Source: Pithys albifrons albifrons (lineage: Eukaryota > Chordata > Aves > Passeriformes > Thamnophilidae). From it: a stretch of 64,000 nucleotides of DNA. The notes under the pieces are model-generated. The model saw only the letters and a list, made by a program, of their open reading frames with translations, had not been told where the DNA came from and made no database searches. Of the stretch, positions 25,201 through 38,443 are shown piece by piece. The DNA lies in assembly GCF_047495875.1 (NCBI RefSeq), contig NC_092465.1:7055160-7119159 (forward strand), read 5' to 3'. The position numbers and the translations under genes are program-made. Each line of letters starts with the position of its first letter. Positions within the stretch are counted from its first letter, which is position 1.

Positions 25201-28200
25201 AGTTTGGTCACTGCCAGTTACTAATCCCCTCAATTTTTCATTCACCTTCTCGTTGGCAAGGGCTGCTGTCCTCTGTGTTTTGTTTCACTCCAGTGATGAT
25301 CCTGAATCCCATTAAAAGCTCACACACAGTGGTGCCCCCACTTCCACACATCCTGGTGAGGTATCCAGAACATCATGTTACTTTTCTGTTTTGTGAAATG
25401 ATGATTAAATCTGAGCTGCTTTAGAAAATAACACAGTGATTCATAGCACTGCACGTAGACCATGTTGAGTTTGAGATTAGTAAAAATAGTAGGGGTAGTG
25501 ATTTGAACAACTACCAAGTTTGCGACTCAAAGATGAATTGACAATTTCTTCTCTTTCTCCCCTGACTAGCTTGGATTATAGAAAGGCAGAATTTAGCTTT
25601 GAGAGAAGGGAAAGCAACAGAAGCTGCAGACATGAATCCTTTATGCATTTCCACTATTATCTATCAAATTAAACCCTTGCTCAAATAGAAAAGTTTCTAA
25701 GCACATTTTTTTTATTGGGAAGAGAGATGATTTATCTGACAGATCAAGAATATTAGGCCAACTTCCTGTCTTCTGTGCTCCCTGTAGAAGTGATGTGATA
25801 TTTGAGACATCTCATAGCACAGGAGGGTTTCGCTGATGTAGTTCATGTGGTTGGTTGACTTTAGCAGGAGTGAGGTCAGCCTTGTAAGTGGAGGACTTCA
25901 AAGCAGTTGACATGTTTGAAGGGTTTTCAGTCCTTACCCACTGAATAGCTTGTCATCTTACAAAATTAAATTAGGTTTTCCACAAGTACTTGAGAAAGCA
26001 ATTGTTTTGTAATTGAGGTTTAAAATTGAAAGGTTGGAGAAGGAGAAGCAGTTTTATTCTGGAAAAGAACATTACCCTTAATGCTGTTTGTGGAGTGTGA
26101 GAGAGATTTAGGGTCCTAAGAAAGACAGGAATTGTGTTTGCCTGTACTTCAACCTCTGAAGGAATAAAGAAGTGGTGTGCTCCTGCTCTTCTCTTCCAGC
26201 TGGAGAGGAGAACATGGATACAGTGCAAGTTCCAGTGTTCTGTTTAGATGGTACTTACTCATAAAAGAAGGTGAATACAAATTGAGAGTCAGTCTGGTAG
26301 ACATGGTGTGTTGTTGGGATACAAATCAGTGGACTATTTGTCCCCTCTGCTTTTTTTTTTAATTTTTTTCCTATGGGTATAAATCTTCTGAAAAATAAGG
26401 AAAAATCTTTCTCTTCCAAATAAATAGTCTTTAGAATAAAAACTCCATCAGAATTAAATTACATGCCTAGTAATTTAGGATACTATTTTAGAAATCATAA
26501 CATTTAAAAGATCTGCATATTGCCTTTTCTTCCACTCCTTCCTTTTTCCCCCATATATCTGTTGGTTTGGTTTGGTTTTGTTTCTGTTTTTTTTCCAAGT
26601 GCCCATTTTTTTTGATTTTAAGTTACACTTTGTTCAAGTGCTCAAAGAGCACATTTCAAACCATTCTGATCACTGAAAACTGTACTTTTAATTTCATTTT
26701 CATCATTGTTAGGTGAGAGCCTACTGTCTAGGTTGCATATACAGTGATTATTGACTTCAGGAGTGGTACCTGTTCTTATGCTGTTGTCTTGCTTTAAATA
26801 AGATGAACAGTGATAACTTTGCTGTGAGGTGTCAAGGATATTTTAACCAGCTCTTTTTGTTTCTGTGGTTTCCCTGGATCTAACTCTGCTGTTGTTTTGG
26901 TTGTGCCTCAAAACTGGATATTCAGATCCTGAATCTGTATTATGCTGTAGTGTTTTATGGTTTTGTTTTATTATTTATCACAAGCTACTCGGTTCTTGTG
27001 TATTGGATCATATTTATGACTCCATGACACTGGGAAGGTTACACTGAAGAAGAATAATTTGAATACTGGTTTTAGAGGCCTGATTTTCACTCATGGTATC
27101 TCAGGTCACCTCTTTGAATGTTCTCCCAGTGGAGAGTTTTGCATTACATGATATTTTCTTAAAATGTTTAAGAGGAGTTGTTACAGAAATATTGCAACTT
27201 TTTTCCACATCTTCTCCATGTTAAGGGGAATTTGTCTATATTATTTTCAATATCATACCTATGTTTATTAATTCTGAAAGACTCATAGGCCAGGGCACTG
27301 GTCTTTTGCTGGGTTTCCTGTTGTCATGATCTCGCCCATTGCTGGGGATGAGCAGCTCAGGATTTCACATTTAACACTGTGTTTGTTGTGGTGTGCCCTG
27401 TGTTGGCAGAAGCTTCTGCAATTCAGCAAGTCAGGGGTTGAAGTCAAGGAAGTTTTGAAGTTTGAGTCAGTTCTCCGTAATTATTCAGAATTTCAGGGGG
27501 AAGCCCATGAGCACTAATGACTTTACTGGTTAATAACTCTTTGTGAGGCAACAGATACCTTTGAGAAACACAAGGTTGGTTGTAGCACATTCCATTAGAA
27601 TCAAAGATGAAGAAATTGTTGTGTAGCTGAGAAGTATATTAATGAATTGCTGACAGATACTTACGTATCGTTGTCATCTGACCTGCACCCTGATTTGGGA
27701 ATGTGTTGAGCTTCCATGTGCAACACCACCATAATTTTCAGAAAAAGAGGAGGATAATAGTCCTCATGGGTACTTCTAATAATAAATATAATTGATTTCA
27801 CTGAATAATAGTCCTGAATGTACATTGATTTTTGAAAAAAGGAAGAAATAGCAAAAGGATCTCCAACTAAATATTTATTTTATTAGTGCAGAGATTCAGA
27901 AGAAATCTTATAAATTTACAGCTCTGCTTTGAAGCAATCTACTGGGGGAAATTGTAATTTTAAAAGTGGCACCACGAGTTATATTTATACCAACTCAAAC
28001 CACCAAGCTATTTTAACAAGCTCTATGCTGTATAAATGAATAGATTAAAGCTGTGTTTGTGTCAGAACCTGGAGGTGCTACCACTGTGGAGTTCTACATC
28101 ATCAGCTCTCACACATCACATGTCAGCTGGGGGGGATGCTTTGCTATTAAACCAGCAAGACTATCAGAGAAAGTGCTTTTGAGGTGTCTGGTGTATTTAA

Positions 28201-31200
28201 TCTGATAATTAAATGGTAATTATGCAGTGAGCCAGTCATGTGCAAAAGTTTGGTTAAGGCAATGTTGGAAATGAAGATCTTGTGTGGGAATAGAGACTTC
28301 TTCAAGGGCACTCTGTACTTTGTTGATCCCTAAAATTGTGTGTATCAACAAAACTTGTTCATGGATCTAGAATAAGAAAGACCACTGAAAAAATTTTATA
28401 GAAAATTCCAAAGTGACATGAAACTCTGTGAGAGGATTAAACTTAAAATTGTCATGCTCTCATTAGTGGTTCAAATGTCTGGCACAGGACTTTCTCCTAG
28501 AAATTTTGTTTAAAGATTTTATTCTCTGAAACATCTTGTTGCATTTAATAGGAAATGAGTTTTTAACTAAATAAAAAGCCTACTGTGGAGTTCCATACCA
28601 AGAAAAGTATATGAAACATCTTTCCAGCAGAAATATTGGACTTAGGAGATCTAATATGCAAGGACTGGAAACTCTCCTTATTGTAGAATAGTTTGTAATC
28701 TTGATGCTGGTTGGACACTGTGTAAAATCTGTATATCCAAGAATAGACCCTACTTCCCCTCCTGCAATATGAGAATGTTTCCCTGTGTAATGAATTCTGT
28801 TTTGCCTTCCATTTGCAACATTTTTACTGCATAATTTTAAGTTAGCCCAAGTTTTTCATATATTTGTTTCCTTGGATGAGTTTTTGTCATCTGATATTCA
28901 TATATATAGCCTTTAAAGACCAATTAAATACTGATAAGGAAATGGTTGCACTGTGAGCTTTGCTGCACCAGTGACTTCATAGCATGAACTTTTCTGGTTC
29001 TGATTTTGCAAGCTGAAAACATTTGGAGCAACTTGAAAATCTCACTTACATTTTTGGTAGCTAATATTTTGCCTAAGGGGAGCAGCTCCTTCCAACTTAT
29101 GCAGTGATTATTTCTTATCCTGGAATAGTGCCTTCTGATGTCTTAGCATTTGGAAGTACAAGTGATACTTGATATAAATTATTCAGTGTTCTTGAAATAT
29201 AATTTATAACATAATACAGTGTAGTCGTACTAGTGGCTGCCAGATACAGTTGGCCTGTGGCTTACTTTGTGCAGCCCCAGACCAAGAGCACTGAGGAGGA
29301 CAATGAAACAGCAAATGGCACAGGCAGAGGTGCCTCCTTGCTGTTCTGCTGCCTTGTGGCAGTTCTCTGGTTTCCTGATTGTTCTGTCCCTTTGGACATT
29401 CACCGTTCACTCCTCTCATTAAAACAGTGGCCCCTCTCTCAGCTGGGGGCTGTGCATGAGCCCCCCTGAGCACCTAACCATGCAAAGGAGAAGGGTCACT
29501 GGGAAAAAGAAACTTTCTCAGTGGATCTGTTGAGTTGACAGCCTGTTTTATTGAGGTTTGCAATCAAATGCATTTCAGCTCTTTACCTGTATCTGCTTGT
29601 GCAGATCTCACTGTGCATGCACAGGAAAGAGGCATTTGACTCTCTTTCTGTGTCTTTAAGGAGCCTTGCAGTACTTTAAAGGGTCTGTTAGGAGGACAAC
29701 ACGGGGTCTCCATACATGTCTTCAGCAAAACACAGAGGTTAATAAGTGACAGTATCTAAGTTCTTGTGTTTCACAGGATAATGTTCTGCTTTGCAGAAAG
29801 AAACATCTGTAAGTTGTTAATCAGTGTTTGTGCCATTTCTGAAGTAATTATGAATTAAAACCTAGACTATGGCCTTAGATGTCTGATACCAATCAATCTG
29901 GCATGAGGAATCAGAGTACTTTTTAGTATTTGCTCTTCTAATGCATTTAAATGCTTAAAAATCGGATGGAATTGCATAGACAGTCCTTAGATTGTCGGGG
30001 TACAGTTTAAGGATCAGAACTATCAGAGATATTTTCATAGCTGGGCTGGATATTTTTTGCTAATTGGATAGTACTGGGTAGTGCATGTATATTGAATTGC
30101 CTTATTGTGATTAGTGGACTCTGCAGAGGAACACAAAGGCCACAAACACAAAACATAATTATGGCAATAGAATCATTTCAGTGAGGCTCATTTAACCTTA
30201 TTTAATATTAAAAGAATCACTTATGAAAGTTTATGGGATATTTAATTTATGGTTTGGTGCTGTTATTCTTGGAAGAGGCTGCTCTTTAGAGGCATAAACA
30301 CATTTTCTGCTAGAAAACATTTAAAGCTAACCAATAATTGGACATCATCCTTTCCCAACTCTCAAATGACAGAATACAGCAGACAAAATCATAGGGCTTT
30401 GCTGATGTCTGCTTGAACTGTGTTCAACATGGTTAATTGAGCTTTGGACACCACAGAAACAGTAGACCAGAGCATTTCTCTTTCCTGCTTCCCTCACCAT
30501 CCCCATCCCAATTTCAGCATCCTTGTGATAACTGTGAGTGTCCTGGCATAACCAAAGGCCACTGTAGGACTTGATAATGTGCACCATCTACTAATGCCTG
30601 CTAAAGGCAGAGAAGGGGAATGTGTTCCCCCAGTAGAAGAGAGGATGGCTGTTGTAGGATCCCCTGCCTTTCCTCCCTCCTGAGAAGCATTTTCCTTTGG
30701 ATCAGCGTGAGTGCCTGAGGACCATGCAGGTGTGCAGCCCAGTGCTCACATTCAGTGGTGGTATGACACAAAATGGCACGTTGTCGTGGTCTGGTTTGCT
30801 CACAGACTTCATGCTGTAGCTTATTGCAAGCTTCCTTTTAGCTTTTTACTTGGCTGTTTACCCTAATGGTGTTTTAAATTGTGTATTTTAAATTGCCACA
30901 CCTGAACAATCAATATCATTAAAATGCAATTTAAGGGAAAGCTACTGAGTGATTTATTCAGAAAATGCAGAGCCTGAACAGGAGATAATTGTCCCTTGCC
31001 TGTATAAAACTCATATTCTAACCACCATGTCTAATGACAACAAGAAATCCCTGAATTTGCAGTTGTAGCTATTAATCTTTCTTAATGAATGTGGGGGGTT
31101 TTATACCTTAGTTATGTAAAAACTGTTTGCAAATGGAAAGATTCTGAATTATTCATGTTGCAGTCATGCATCAACACATATATGGGTCCCTTGAGAAGCC

Positions 31201-31933
31201 ACTGTTGTGTATTCTGCTGTTTGTTATTTTTGGTTTTGTTTTGTCAACATTTTTTGGAGAGACTGGCAATTAGTAGACCAGTGTAACAGAAAACTGCTCT
31301 CATAATGGTGGGCATGAAAAGGATAAGTATTTTGACCCACTGAAAAGGATTAGGTTTAAAATGTATTTGGATTTTATTTTTTCCTATTTATTTTTTTATC
31401 TCCCTGATAATTTCATTCTTGTTATCTTTTAAATAAAATCAGCTGTAACAGGCTTACAGATCCATTGAAATACATTTCTGCAGACTGCACACAATGGTTG
31501 TTGCTATGCAAAGGGATATTGTCTCAAACTGAGAAGATCTCAAGGATTCTTGGTGATACATTGTACTTAAAAAGCACTTTCTCCAGTAGTGACTTCAACA
31601 AAGGTTAATTTTTATTTATTAGAGTATGGGCTCTCCTCCAAACATTGAAAGGGCACTATGGATAGAGCACAGAAATAGAAAAGCCTTTGAAGGGTTTGCA
31701 TATATAACAACTTACATCAATCCAGTGATAGCCTGAATTTCTGGGGCTCAGGAGTTACAGTGTACCTGGGAAGCACTGCTGTTCTGACTGGAAATGCTCT
31801 CTGTCCTCAACCTCTCCATGGATATTGTGCCCCACCAAGGATTTTTTTAATCTGCAAAGTTATTTGGGGTAATTATTTAGGCAATAGTGACTTTTGGGTT
31901 TCTTCCTGAAGTGGCAGCTCATTTGAATACTGG
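10286..31933 (+). other. TMEM163: TMEM163 intron 2, central part, no gene seen
   Basis: About 21.6 kb of AT-rich intron. Slightly GC-richer patches occur near 11.7, 15.6, 17.3, 21.0 and 29.3 kb, but none carries a recognisable protein domain with splice support. A short tandem duplication lies near 23.48 kb. Two AT-rich blocks (28.03-28.26 and 30.80-31.05 kb) look enriched in homeodomain-type TAATTA and E-box words and are discussed as findings. I recognise no tRNA, snRNA or microRNA hairpin. Confidence 0.65.
23461..23504. repeat. Short tandem duplication, period 25 bp
   Basis: GAATATAGTATAGAACTCCA at 23461-23480 is followed by a near-identical copy from 23486 (GAATATAGTATAGAATTCA), a period of 25 bp. 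It is a local two-copy duplication in intron 2 with no evident function. Confidence 0.8.
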
Positions 31934-32610
31934 TTGCAGGGACAAATTGCTCAAGTCAACACAGATCAAATCAAACAAGGATCAAAGTGGTTTATTGATT
32001 TATTGATGATAGGTAATTGACTGGCAATCAGTAAGTTGTACATTAAGGATAAATGTCAGCAACACAACGGATAAATCACAACACTGGACATGCAGAAAAT
32101 ATACTCTTGCAATCTTGAATTCCTAAATACTCTTTTGTAACTAACTCTAATCACCCCAAGGTTCTATGTGCACCCCATCCCTTCACTGGAGAAACAGAGT
32201 TATGTGTTCTCCAGGCATGTGCTGGAGCTGCTGCCACCCCTCCAGTGGGAGATGTGGCTGTTCTTACTCTATGGATCTGCTAAGGCACATCCTTGAGTAC
32301 CCTGCAAGGTCATATGGATGCCGGGTGCCCTCCTTGGAATGCCAGGCCTGGCTTGGATTGCTGCTCTTTCCACCCTGCTGTTGTTACAAATGCCCATGTC
32401 TCTTTGTTTCAAGACTTTCTTCCTACTCTCCTTATTTCCTCTTCTTTAGCACAGCCAGTTTTGGGCAGGCACTTTGTTTCTGTCTTCTAACTTGGCTCAT
32501 GCTGCAGTGAGGACTTGGATCCTGAGCTTTGTTCTCACAGCCAAGGAACGCTGAAGGTTCATCCCCTTTCAAGTGAACGTTTCAAAGACGGGTGGATGTT
32601 CCTTATTCTT
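31934..32610 (-). mobile_element. Possible solo LTR, antisense (tentative)
   Basis: Read on the minus strand, this roughly 680-bp block is moderately GC-rich at first, then AT-rich. It carries AATAAA-type signals around 31.99-32.01 kb and ends near 31.93 kb in a segment finishing CTGCA. That order (U3/R-like, polyadenylation signal, short U5-like tail ending in CA) resembles a solo endogenous-retrovirus LTR inserted opposite to TMEM163. I could not confirm a TG start, target-site duplication or internal viral genes, and the right boundary is a guess. It could instead be ordinary intron or the 3' end of an antisense transcript. Confidence 0.35.
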
Positions 32611-33569
32611 TCTCTGTTATGAATTCATAAAGGCAGGCCCAAGCTTACTGAGCTTATTGGGCCCTGCAGGGATTGTTCTGTTTTGCACTTTGTGTCATTC
32701 TCTCTGAAGTGACAGAATTAAGAAGTAGCAGAGCTGGAAATGGGACTCCAGAGATCAGACTGCCAACTCCTGGCCTAAGTGCTAGACACATCCCAGCCTT
32801 ATTGCTCTGGAATTCCTACCAACTCCAGCCTGCTCAAGTTTTTCTGAAGTTCTACATATGATAAGAACTTAAGTTATGATGATAATTGATATTTTATGCA
32901 CATCTATGTTTCTAATTTGCATTAAAGTCTCCAAGCAGTTTTTTCCCTTCAGTAAAAGCCTGAAGATTAATAGGTTCAATGTGGATATTTATATGATGAG
33001 AGACCTGCAAATATATTGTTGTAGAAAGAGAATTGTTCCTGGGCTTTGGTTCTTTGTGTAGAGGAGTAAGAATTACAGCCTTCAGCATTTCTGGAAGCCC
33101 TGGGAGGCGTAAGCATTGGCTTAGCTAAAAAGCTGAGTAATTCACTCAGAAAACAGTGAACAGTCTGCAGAGTGGGCTTTTTTATCTCTGAGCTCTGCCA
33201 ATGTATGTTATGGAAAAATGGCTAAATGAGGAAACTCATGAAAACATTTCCTCAATTCACACCTCCCACTCAACTGACAGTTCAAAAACTGAGTCAGAAG
33301 GGCTAAGAATTGCTCAAAAGTACTGTTGGAATTTGGCAAGGACGTTGGAGCTAGGATTTTATCTTTAATTTGTAGTAGATGCTGCTGTCATCAGCTGCCA
33401 TAAGTCTTGACCAGTAAAGGTCCTTCACTGAAGATTAATGGTTCCAAGACAATTTTTTTTTCGCACCTCTTATTCAGATTTGTGATACTGTTTTGGCAGA
33501 GGAGTAGGAAATGGCTATTGTGTTAAATTCAACTTCCTGTATTTTAATAGGTGGTGTTTGTACTGTCCA
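32611..33569 (+). other. TMEM163: TMEM163 intron 2 between LTR-like block and CR1
   Basis: AT-rich intronic sequence with short open frames only (32673-32861, 32876-33061). I see no domain, RNA gene or repeat that I can name. Confidence 0.6.
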
Positions 33570-33835
33570 TGGCCCTCCTTATCTAGGGGATTGAAATTCC
33601 AGTGGATTACACCCAGCTGAGCCCAGTCAGCACTGGGTTCCCCAGGGCTCAGTACTGGGGCCAGTCCTGCTCAGTATCTTTATTGGTGATCTGAATTAAG
33701 TGCACCCTCAGTAAATTTGCAGATAACACCAAGTCGGTTGGGTGTGTTGATCTGCTGGATGGCAAAAAGGTCCACAGAGAGACCTGGAGAGGCTGGAAAA
33801 AGGCTTAAGGCCAATTGTATGAGATTCATATTATA
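33570..33835 (+). mobile_element. CR1 LINE reverse-transcriptase fragment, sense
   Basis: The frame around 33630-33690 reads VPQGSVLGPVLLSIFIGDL, the hallmark CR1/LINE reverse-transcriptase segment. After a frame change comes the LSKFAD-type motif, where the usual FADD is FADN (GCA GAT AAC, 33719-33727). The copy then runs through a DLERLE segment to 'gccaattgtatgag', also typical of CR1 ORF2. It has in-frame stops and frameshifts and is cut at both ends, so it is a dead fragment. It lies in the same orientation as TMEM163. Boundaries are approximate. Confidence 0.87.
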
Positions 33836-36800
33836 GTCATGAAAATTAGGTATAGTGGGGGGAAAAAAGGGGACCTTATTCATACAAATGGAGTTGGTTT
33901 TTTCTTCAGTGATAAATGCAAGATTTTTCTGGAGTATATTCTTAGAATATCAAGCTGTGAGAAAGAGGAGAGACTGAGAAAAATACAAGCTTCAGAATCA
34001 GCATCCATATTATTTCATTATTTATTTACAGTTATTTATTTGAATTTGTTAAAATTGGGTTACCATTTGACATAAATGGGACTGCCTCAGTGTACTTACT
34101 GGAGGTTGAATTGAAATGGTTTCCTGATTGCAATGTGAGTTTATTTTCAGCCTGGCTGTGCTTCTGTCTCCAGGATGATTTTAGACTGCAAGTTTTTATA
34201 TCGTGTGAAGATTTGCGTGTGACTCCTCAATAAGAGTTGAAAAAAGTAAGTTTCTGGGAACTTGGTGTGTGCAGAAGGATTTTCAGCAGCAAAACTGATA
34301 CTACACTGTACCACAGCAATAGGAGAGTCGTACTCATGTAGAAAGTTTACTCTGGTCTTTTGTGAGTGCTTTTTCTTTCTAATGTAAAGTAGAATCTGGT
34401 CTGATTGACCATACATGGTTGCTCTTTTTCATTGGTTAAACAGAGCTGGCATAATATAAGTGTAAATTTTAATTCTAAACTCTCTAAAACTTAGGTTTGG
34501 TTTGAGCAGCGTCTTACTGTAAATCACAGTTTTATCTCTTGTTTTTGGGAAAGTACTGTAACCTTCAAAACCACTAGAACATCCAGGATTTGAAAAAAAC
34601 TCTACCTCTAAGGTGAGTAATATATTTTATAGAGTTATATATTACAGCAGAGTGCAGTGACATGACTGGTATTATTGAGTGGATCTGTTTTGCCCACAAA
34701 CAGATATAAATACAAATTATTTTTGTTGTTGACATTAATATTTATGTTTCAGGGTCTGCATATGTAATAGGAATTTTGCTGAGGAAAATAAAATGCGTTC
34801 CCAAGCCGCTTATTATACATATGAATCTTTGTACCCATTGCTTTATTCTAGTTATTTTAAAAATAGAAATCAAACAGATTTCTTTTTCCCTGATATGCAT
34901 ATTGGATCTGATACAAGGCCTCTTAGATTGCATTGCAGACAAACTGGAAAGAGAAAATAAAAAAGAACAGTAGAATGGAATATCTTTAATTATTTTAACT
35001 ACAAAACTTAGGTGCATTACTTTATGGAAGTGCTCCCTCAAGGAAGCATAGGCAGTGCTGTGAGGTGTGCATTTAATCCAGATGTTTCTAAAAGTCTGTA
35101 AGAAACTCATCTTTTGCTGGTAAGCCATCAACTCTCATCAAGCAGTTTGTACCTGTTTTTCTTTTCTTTCTGTCAATCTGAAAAATCTTGTTATCCCAGC
35201 AGGAGAATGCTGTGTGTAAGTGCTGCAGGACAGTAATATGCTTTTTCTTGAGTATACTCAGTCTATAGTAACTCCAAACATCAGCACATTACACCAGAAA
35301 TGTAGCATAGGAAGTATTTATGAATCTATTATAGGTAAGGATTTTTACCTTTCCTTTGAATCACCACAAGAGGTAGATGCTTTTTCAATGTGTTGACATC
35401 TACACAGTATTTTGGGGTTTTTTTCCAAATTTCTGGTGTATACCAAGGCAACCAAATCCACAACTGCATAAAGCAGTGCTTCACTTTCTCTGCATAGTTC
35501 TCTTGAATTCAGTGACCAAAGTTCACATCCAGTGAGTACTTGGAGGCCAGTGAGCTTTGATGATGTCTTTGTTAGGGTTTTTGTGGCTCTGGAGTTGCTG
35601 GCAGGATGTTTCCACACTGCTGGAACTTAAACACACTTGGCTGTGTCTGCTGCTGTGAAATGTGCTGCAAATGCTTGACTCAGCAGCACACCAGGCTGTG
35701 GTCTGCAGCTGCCAGCATTGATCCATCATTCCCTTGGTTGCTGGAGAGTTGGCTGAGGTATCACTTTGTTTATCTCAAGTCATGTGATTGCACGTTGCTG
35801 CTCAGATTTTGGGAGTAGGAGATCCTGGAACAGAACTGGCGTTGCTGTGCCTTGGAAATGGAGGAGGGAATGGCAGCCACTAGTGGGAGCAGTCCAGGAC
35901 AGCAGCAGCCAGAACTCTGTGCCATGTTTTGGTTAGCTGGGAGGAGGTGAAGGAACAAAACTCTGCTGCTGCTGGGATAAGTCTCACAGCTCTCTCTTCC
36001 TGTTTCATCCTTTCTGGTTGCAGATGTCTCATTTTTACAGTAAGTAGAGGTTTCCTGGTGAAGGATCCAATCTCTGTAGCATGTGGTGGACATGTAGTAA
36101 TTCAAATCCCAGAATTTACATCAACTGGTAACATGAGTATCCAGCAACTGCAGTTTAATTTGATGAGGGAAAGAAAAGAAGTGAAAGAGTCTGTAAGAAT
36201 GGATAGTTATAGTTGCAAGGCATAAGAAAAGGTTTCTTCAAGCACACACCACCTGATAGCACTTTTTTATTACCACATATTCAGCTCTAATGGAAGCAAT
36301 AGTTCAACATTTCTTGTTCAGCCCATTTGACCAGTATATTGAGTCATTTTAATGCCTTTATTTATGTAGTATTGCTAAAAGCATATAGGCAGTGAGAGAG
36401 TGTAGAAACTCACATCCTCCAAATACTGTAAATACTGGTGAAGTTGTAACCTTGCCCAAACAGATCAGAATCCTCAAATTTTAATTCATCTATCGCAGAT
36501 AGTTTTTATCATAAGCAAAAGCTGAGGTGCACTTCTTACTGGCACTAACCATGTTGTGTGAAAAGGGGTTGTCAAAATACATATAATGTACCAGGACATA
36601 AGCTGTTGTGGCAGAATGAATTGTGTTTGCAACATGGATACATTATTAATAAACCCCAAGTTAATACTTTTTAGGTCTGGCAGAAAGGGCTGGAGTTTCA
36701 AAAACACCATCATGTAGCATCATAAGACTGCCACAAATAGTATTTCATCCGTAAAGAAATTGAAAATATTTCTTGATTGAATTTAGTGTCAATATTAAAC

Positions 36801-37308
36801 ATTACAGGAAAAACTGACAGATTAGTAAGTCCTTAGTAGGGAAGTTTACACATGGATTCCCACCCAAGCAAGTACTTCTGTTTAGGAAGAGACTGCATGG
36901 AAAACTGTGTCCATCAAAGAATTAGTGCTTGGTCACCACAGATGCAAATTCCCTCCAATGTCTGTCCTCAGTTTTGCTGGCAGGATGGAAAAGAAGGAAA
37001 TTCCCATAGCTAATAAATGACACAAAACTATCAGATATCACACTTATTTTTTGTGCCTGTTTACAAATCTGTCAAGTAGTTGCTTAAACATGCTTTTTAA
37101 CAAAATAATCTTTTTTTAAAGTCCTGCCTGGTGTTGGATGATTTCAAAATCTGATAGACCCTGGGTACTCTCTTGCCAGGGAGCAGTTAACACAACTAGG
37201 TTGTTATACCTGGAATGTCATGGTTGAAGGATCCCCAAGAATCTGTGGGGTAATCTCATACTGCTCCATGGCATTCCAGGTTTCTTGGAGAAGACTCTCT
37301 TTGTGGTG

Positions 37309-37348
37309 TTTTTTTTTTTTTTTTAATTTTTTTTAATTTTTTTTTATT
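37309..37348. repeat. T-rich low-complexity tract
   Basis: Three long T runs separated by AA pairs over about 40 bp, read directly. It could be a degraded poly(A) tail of an antisense retrocopy, but no retrocopy body is recognisable next to it. Confidence 0.85.
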
Positions 37349-38392
37349 TCCTGTGTATTTTTTCATATGCTGAAAAACTACTGAGGATAATTAGCAAATA
37401 ATGCTCTGAAAGATTATCTAAGTAATAGGAAATTGGAGTCGTGCAGCTTGGCTTTAGAGATGAAAGGACCCTGCGTGTCTGCAGGCACAATGGCTCTGTG
37501 TTCTTTCCTTAATGGATTTCAGGGATGTAAAGGGATAGTTTGGGAAGGCTCTAAATATTTTCATAATTAACCTGTAATCTACTAAAATAATGACCGAGAG
37601 TGTTACTTGTAAGAATTTGAGTAATCTTGGCCACTTCAAAGGAGATACTAATCATGGCTGAAATCACCAGTGTCTGTGGGGGTGACAGAATCAGCACTAC
37701 TACCTGATATTTATTTATTGTCATTCATCAGGGTCCTTTCTTTAATGTGTATTATGACTCAGTGACTTATTTTTCACTCTCACCTTTTAAAGCAACACAC
37801 CATCTCATGTGCCAGCAAATGCTGTGAGCATAAGCTTGTTATTTTCAGTTATAATTAACTTAACCAGAAAAAAGTGTTAATATTATGATTCAAGATTTTA
37901 TTAATTCGCTTAATAAAATTTTCATTCCAGTGATAATAACTGACATGCTCATATACAAGAAGAGTCCTGGGAGAGTAAATTTAAATCTGCCTTCCCACCA
38001 GCAGCTCAGCCCTGCACGTGCCTTCTTTTGTTGCTTGTGGTGGGTACAGGTTTTCAAATGTAAATTAGATAATCCTCATTAGATGAAAACTGGGCGTTTC
38101 AGTGCAGTTTTAGAATACCCCTTTGGCCTTTTCCCCTCAATCCAAATCACATTATGGCTTAGACAGAGACTGCCACACTATTCAAACAGTAGAGAAGGGC
38201 TAAAATCTGATGCAGAGACACATCCTCTTTATCCCAGAAGGAGCAAGTGTTGATTGAACACATTTGCTGAACATCCCTCGAGCCAGGCAGCTCTTCTTAT
38301 AGTACTTGCCTTTGCTCTGGAGGGAACTGATGAACTCTATTTAAATGCTACAGCAGCCACCAAAAGAAAAACGAGAAGATGAAATATCTATC

Positions 38393-38443
<51 letters not shown>
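38393..38443. repeat. (ATCT)n microsatellite
   Basis: About 12.75 uninterrupted ATCT units (51 bp), preceded by an imperfect extension from about 38385. Uninterrupted tetranucleotide tracts of this length are often length-polymorphic (general knowledge), so it is a likely variable marker in intron 2. Confidence 0.95.

Noticed and set aside
35345..36105. GC-richer patch with several overlapping frames as a hidden exon cluster
   Set aside because: Frames on both strands compete, none has a recognisable protein segment, and no acceptor/donor pair keeps TMEM163 in frame between exons 2 and 3.
38385..38443. Possible CRISPR-like array
   Set aside because: It is a pure tetranucleotide microsatellite in a vertebrate intron. 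There are no spacer and direct-repeat units anywhere in the window.
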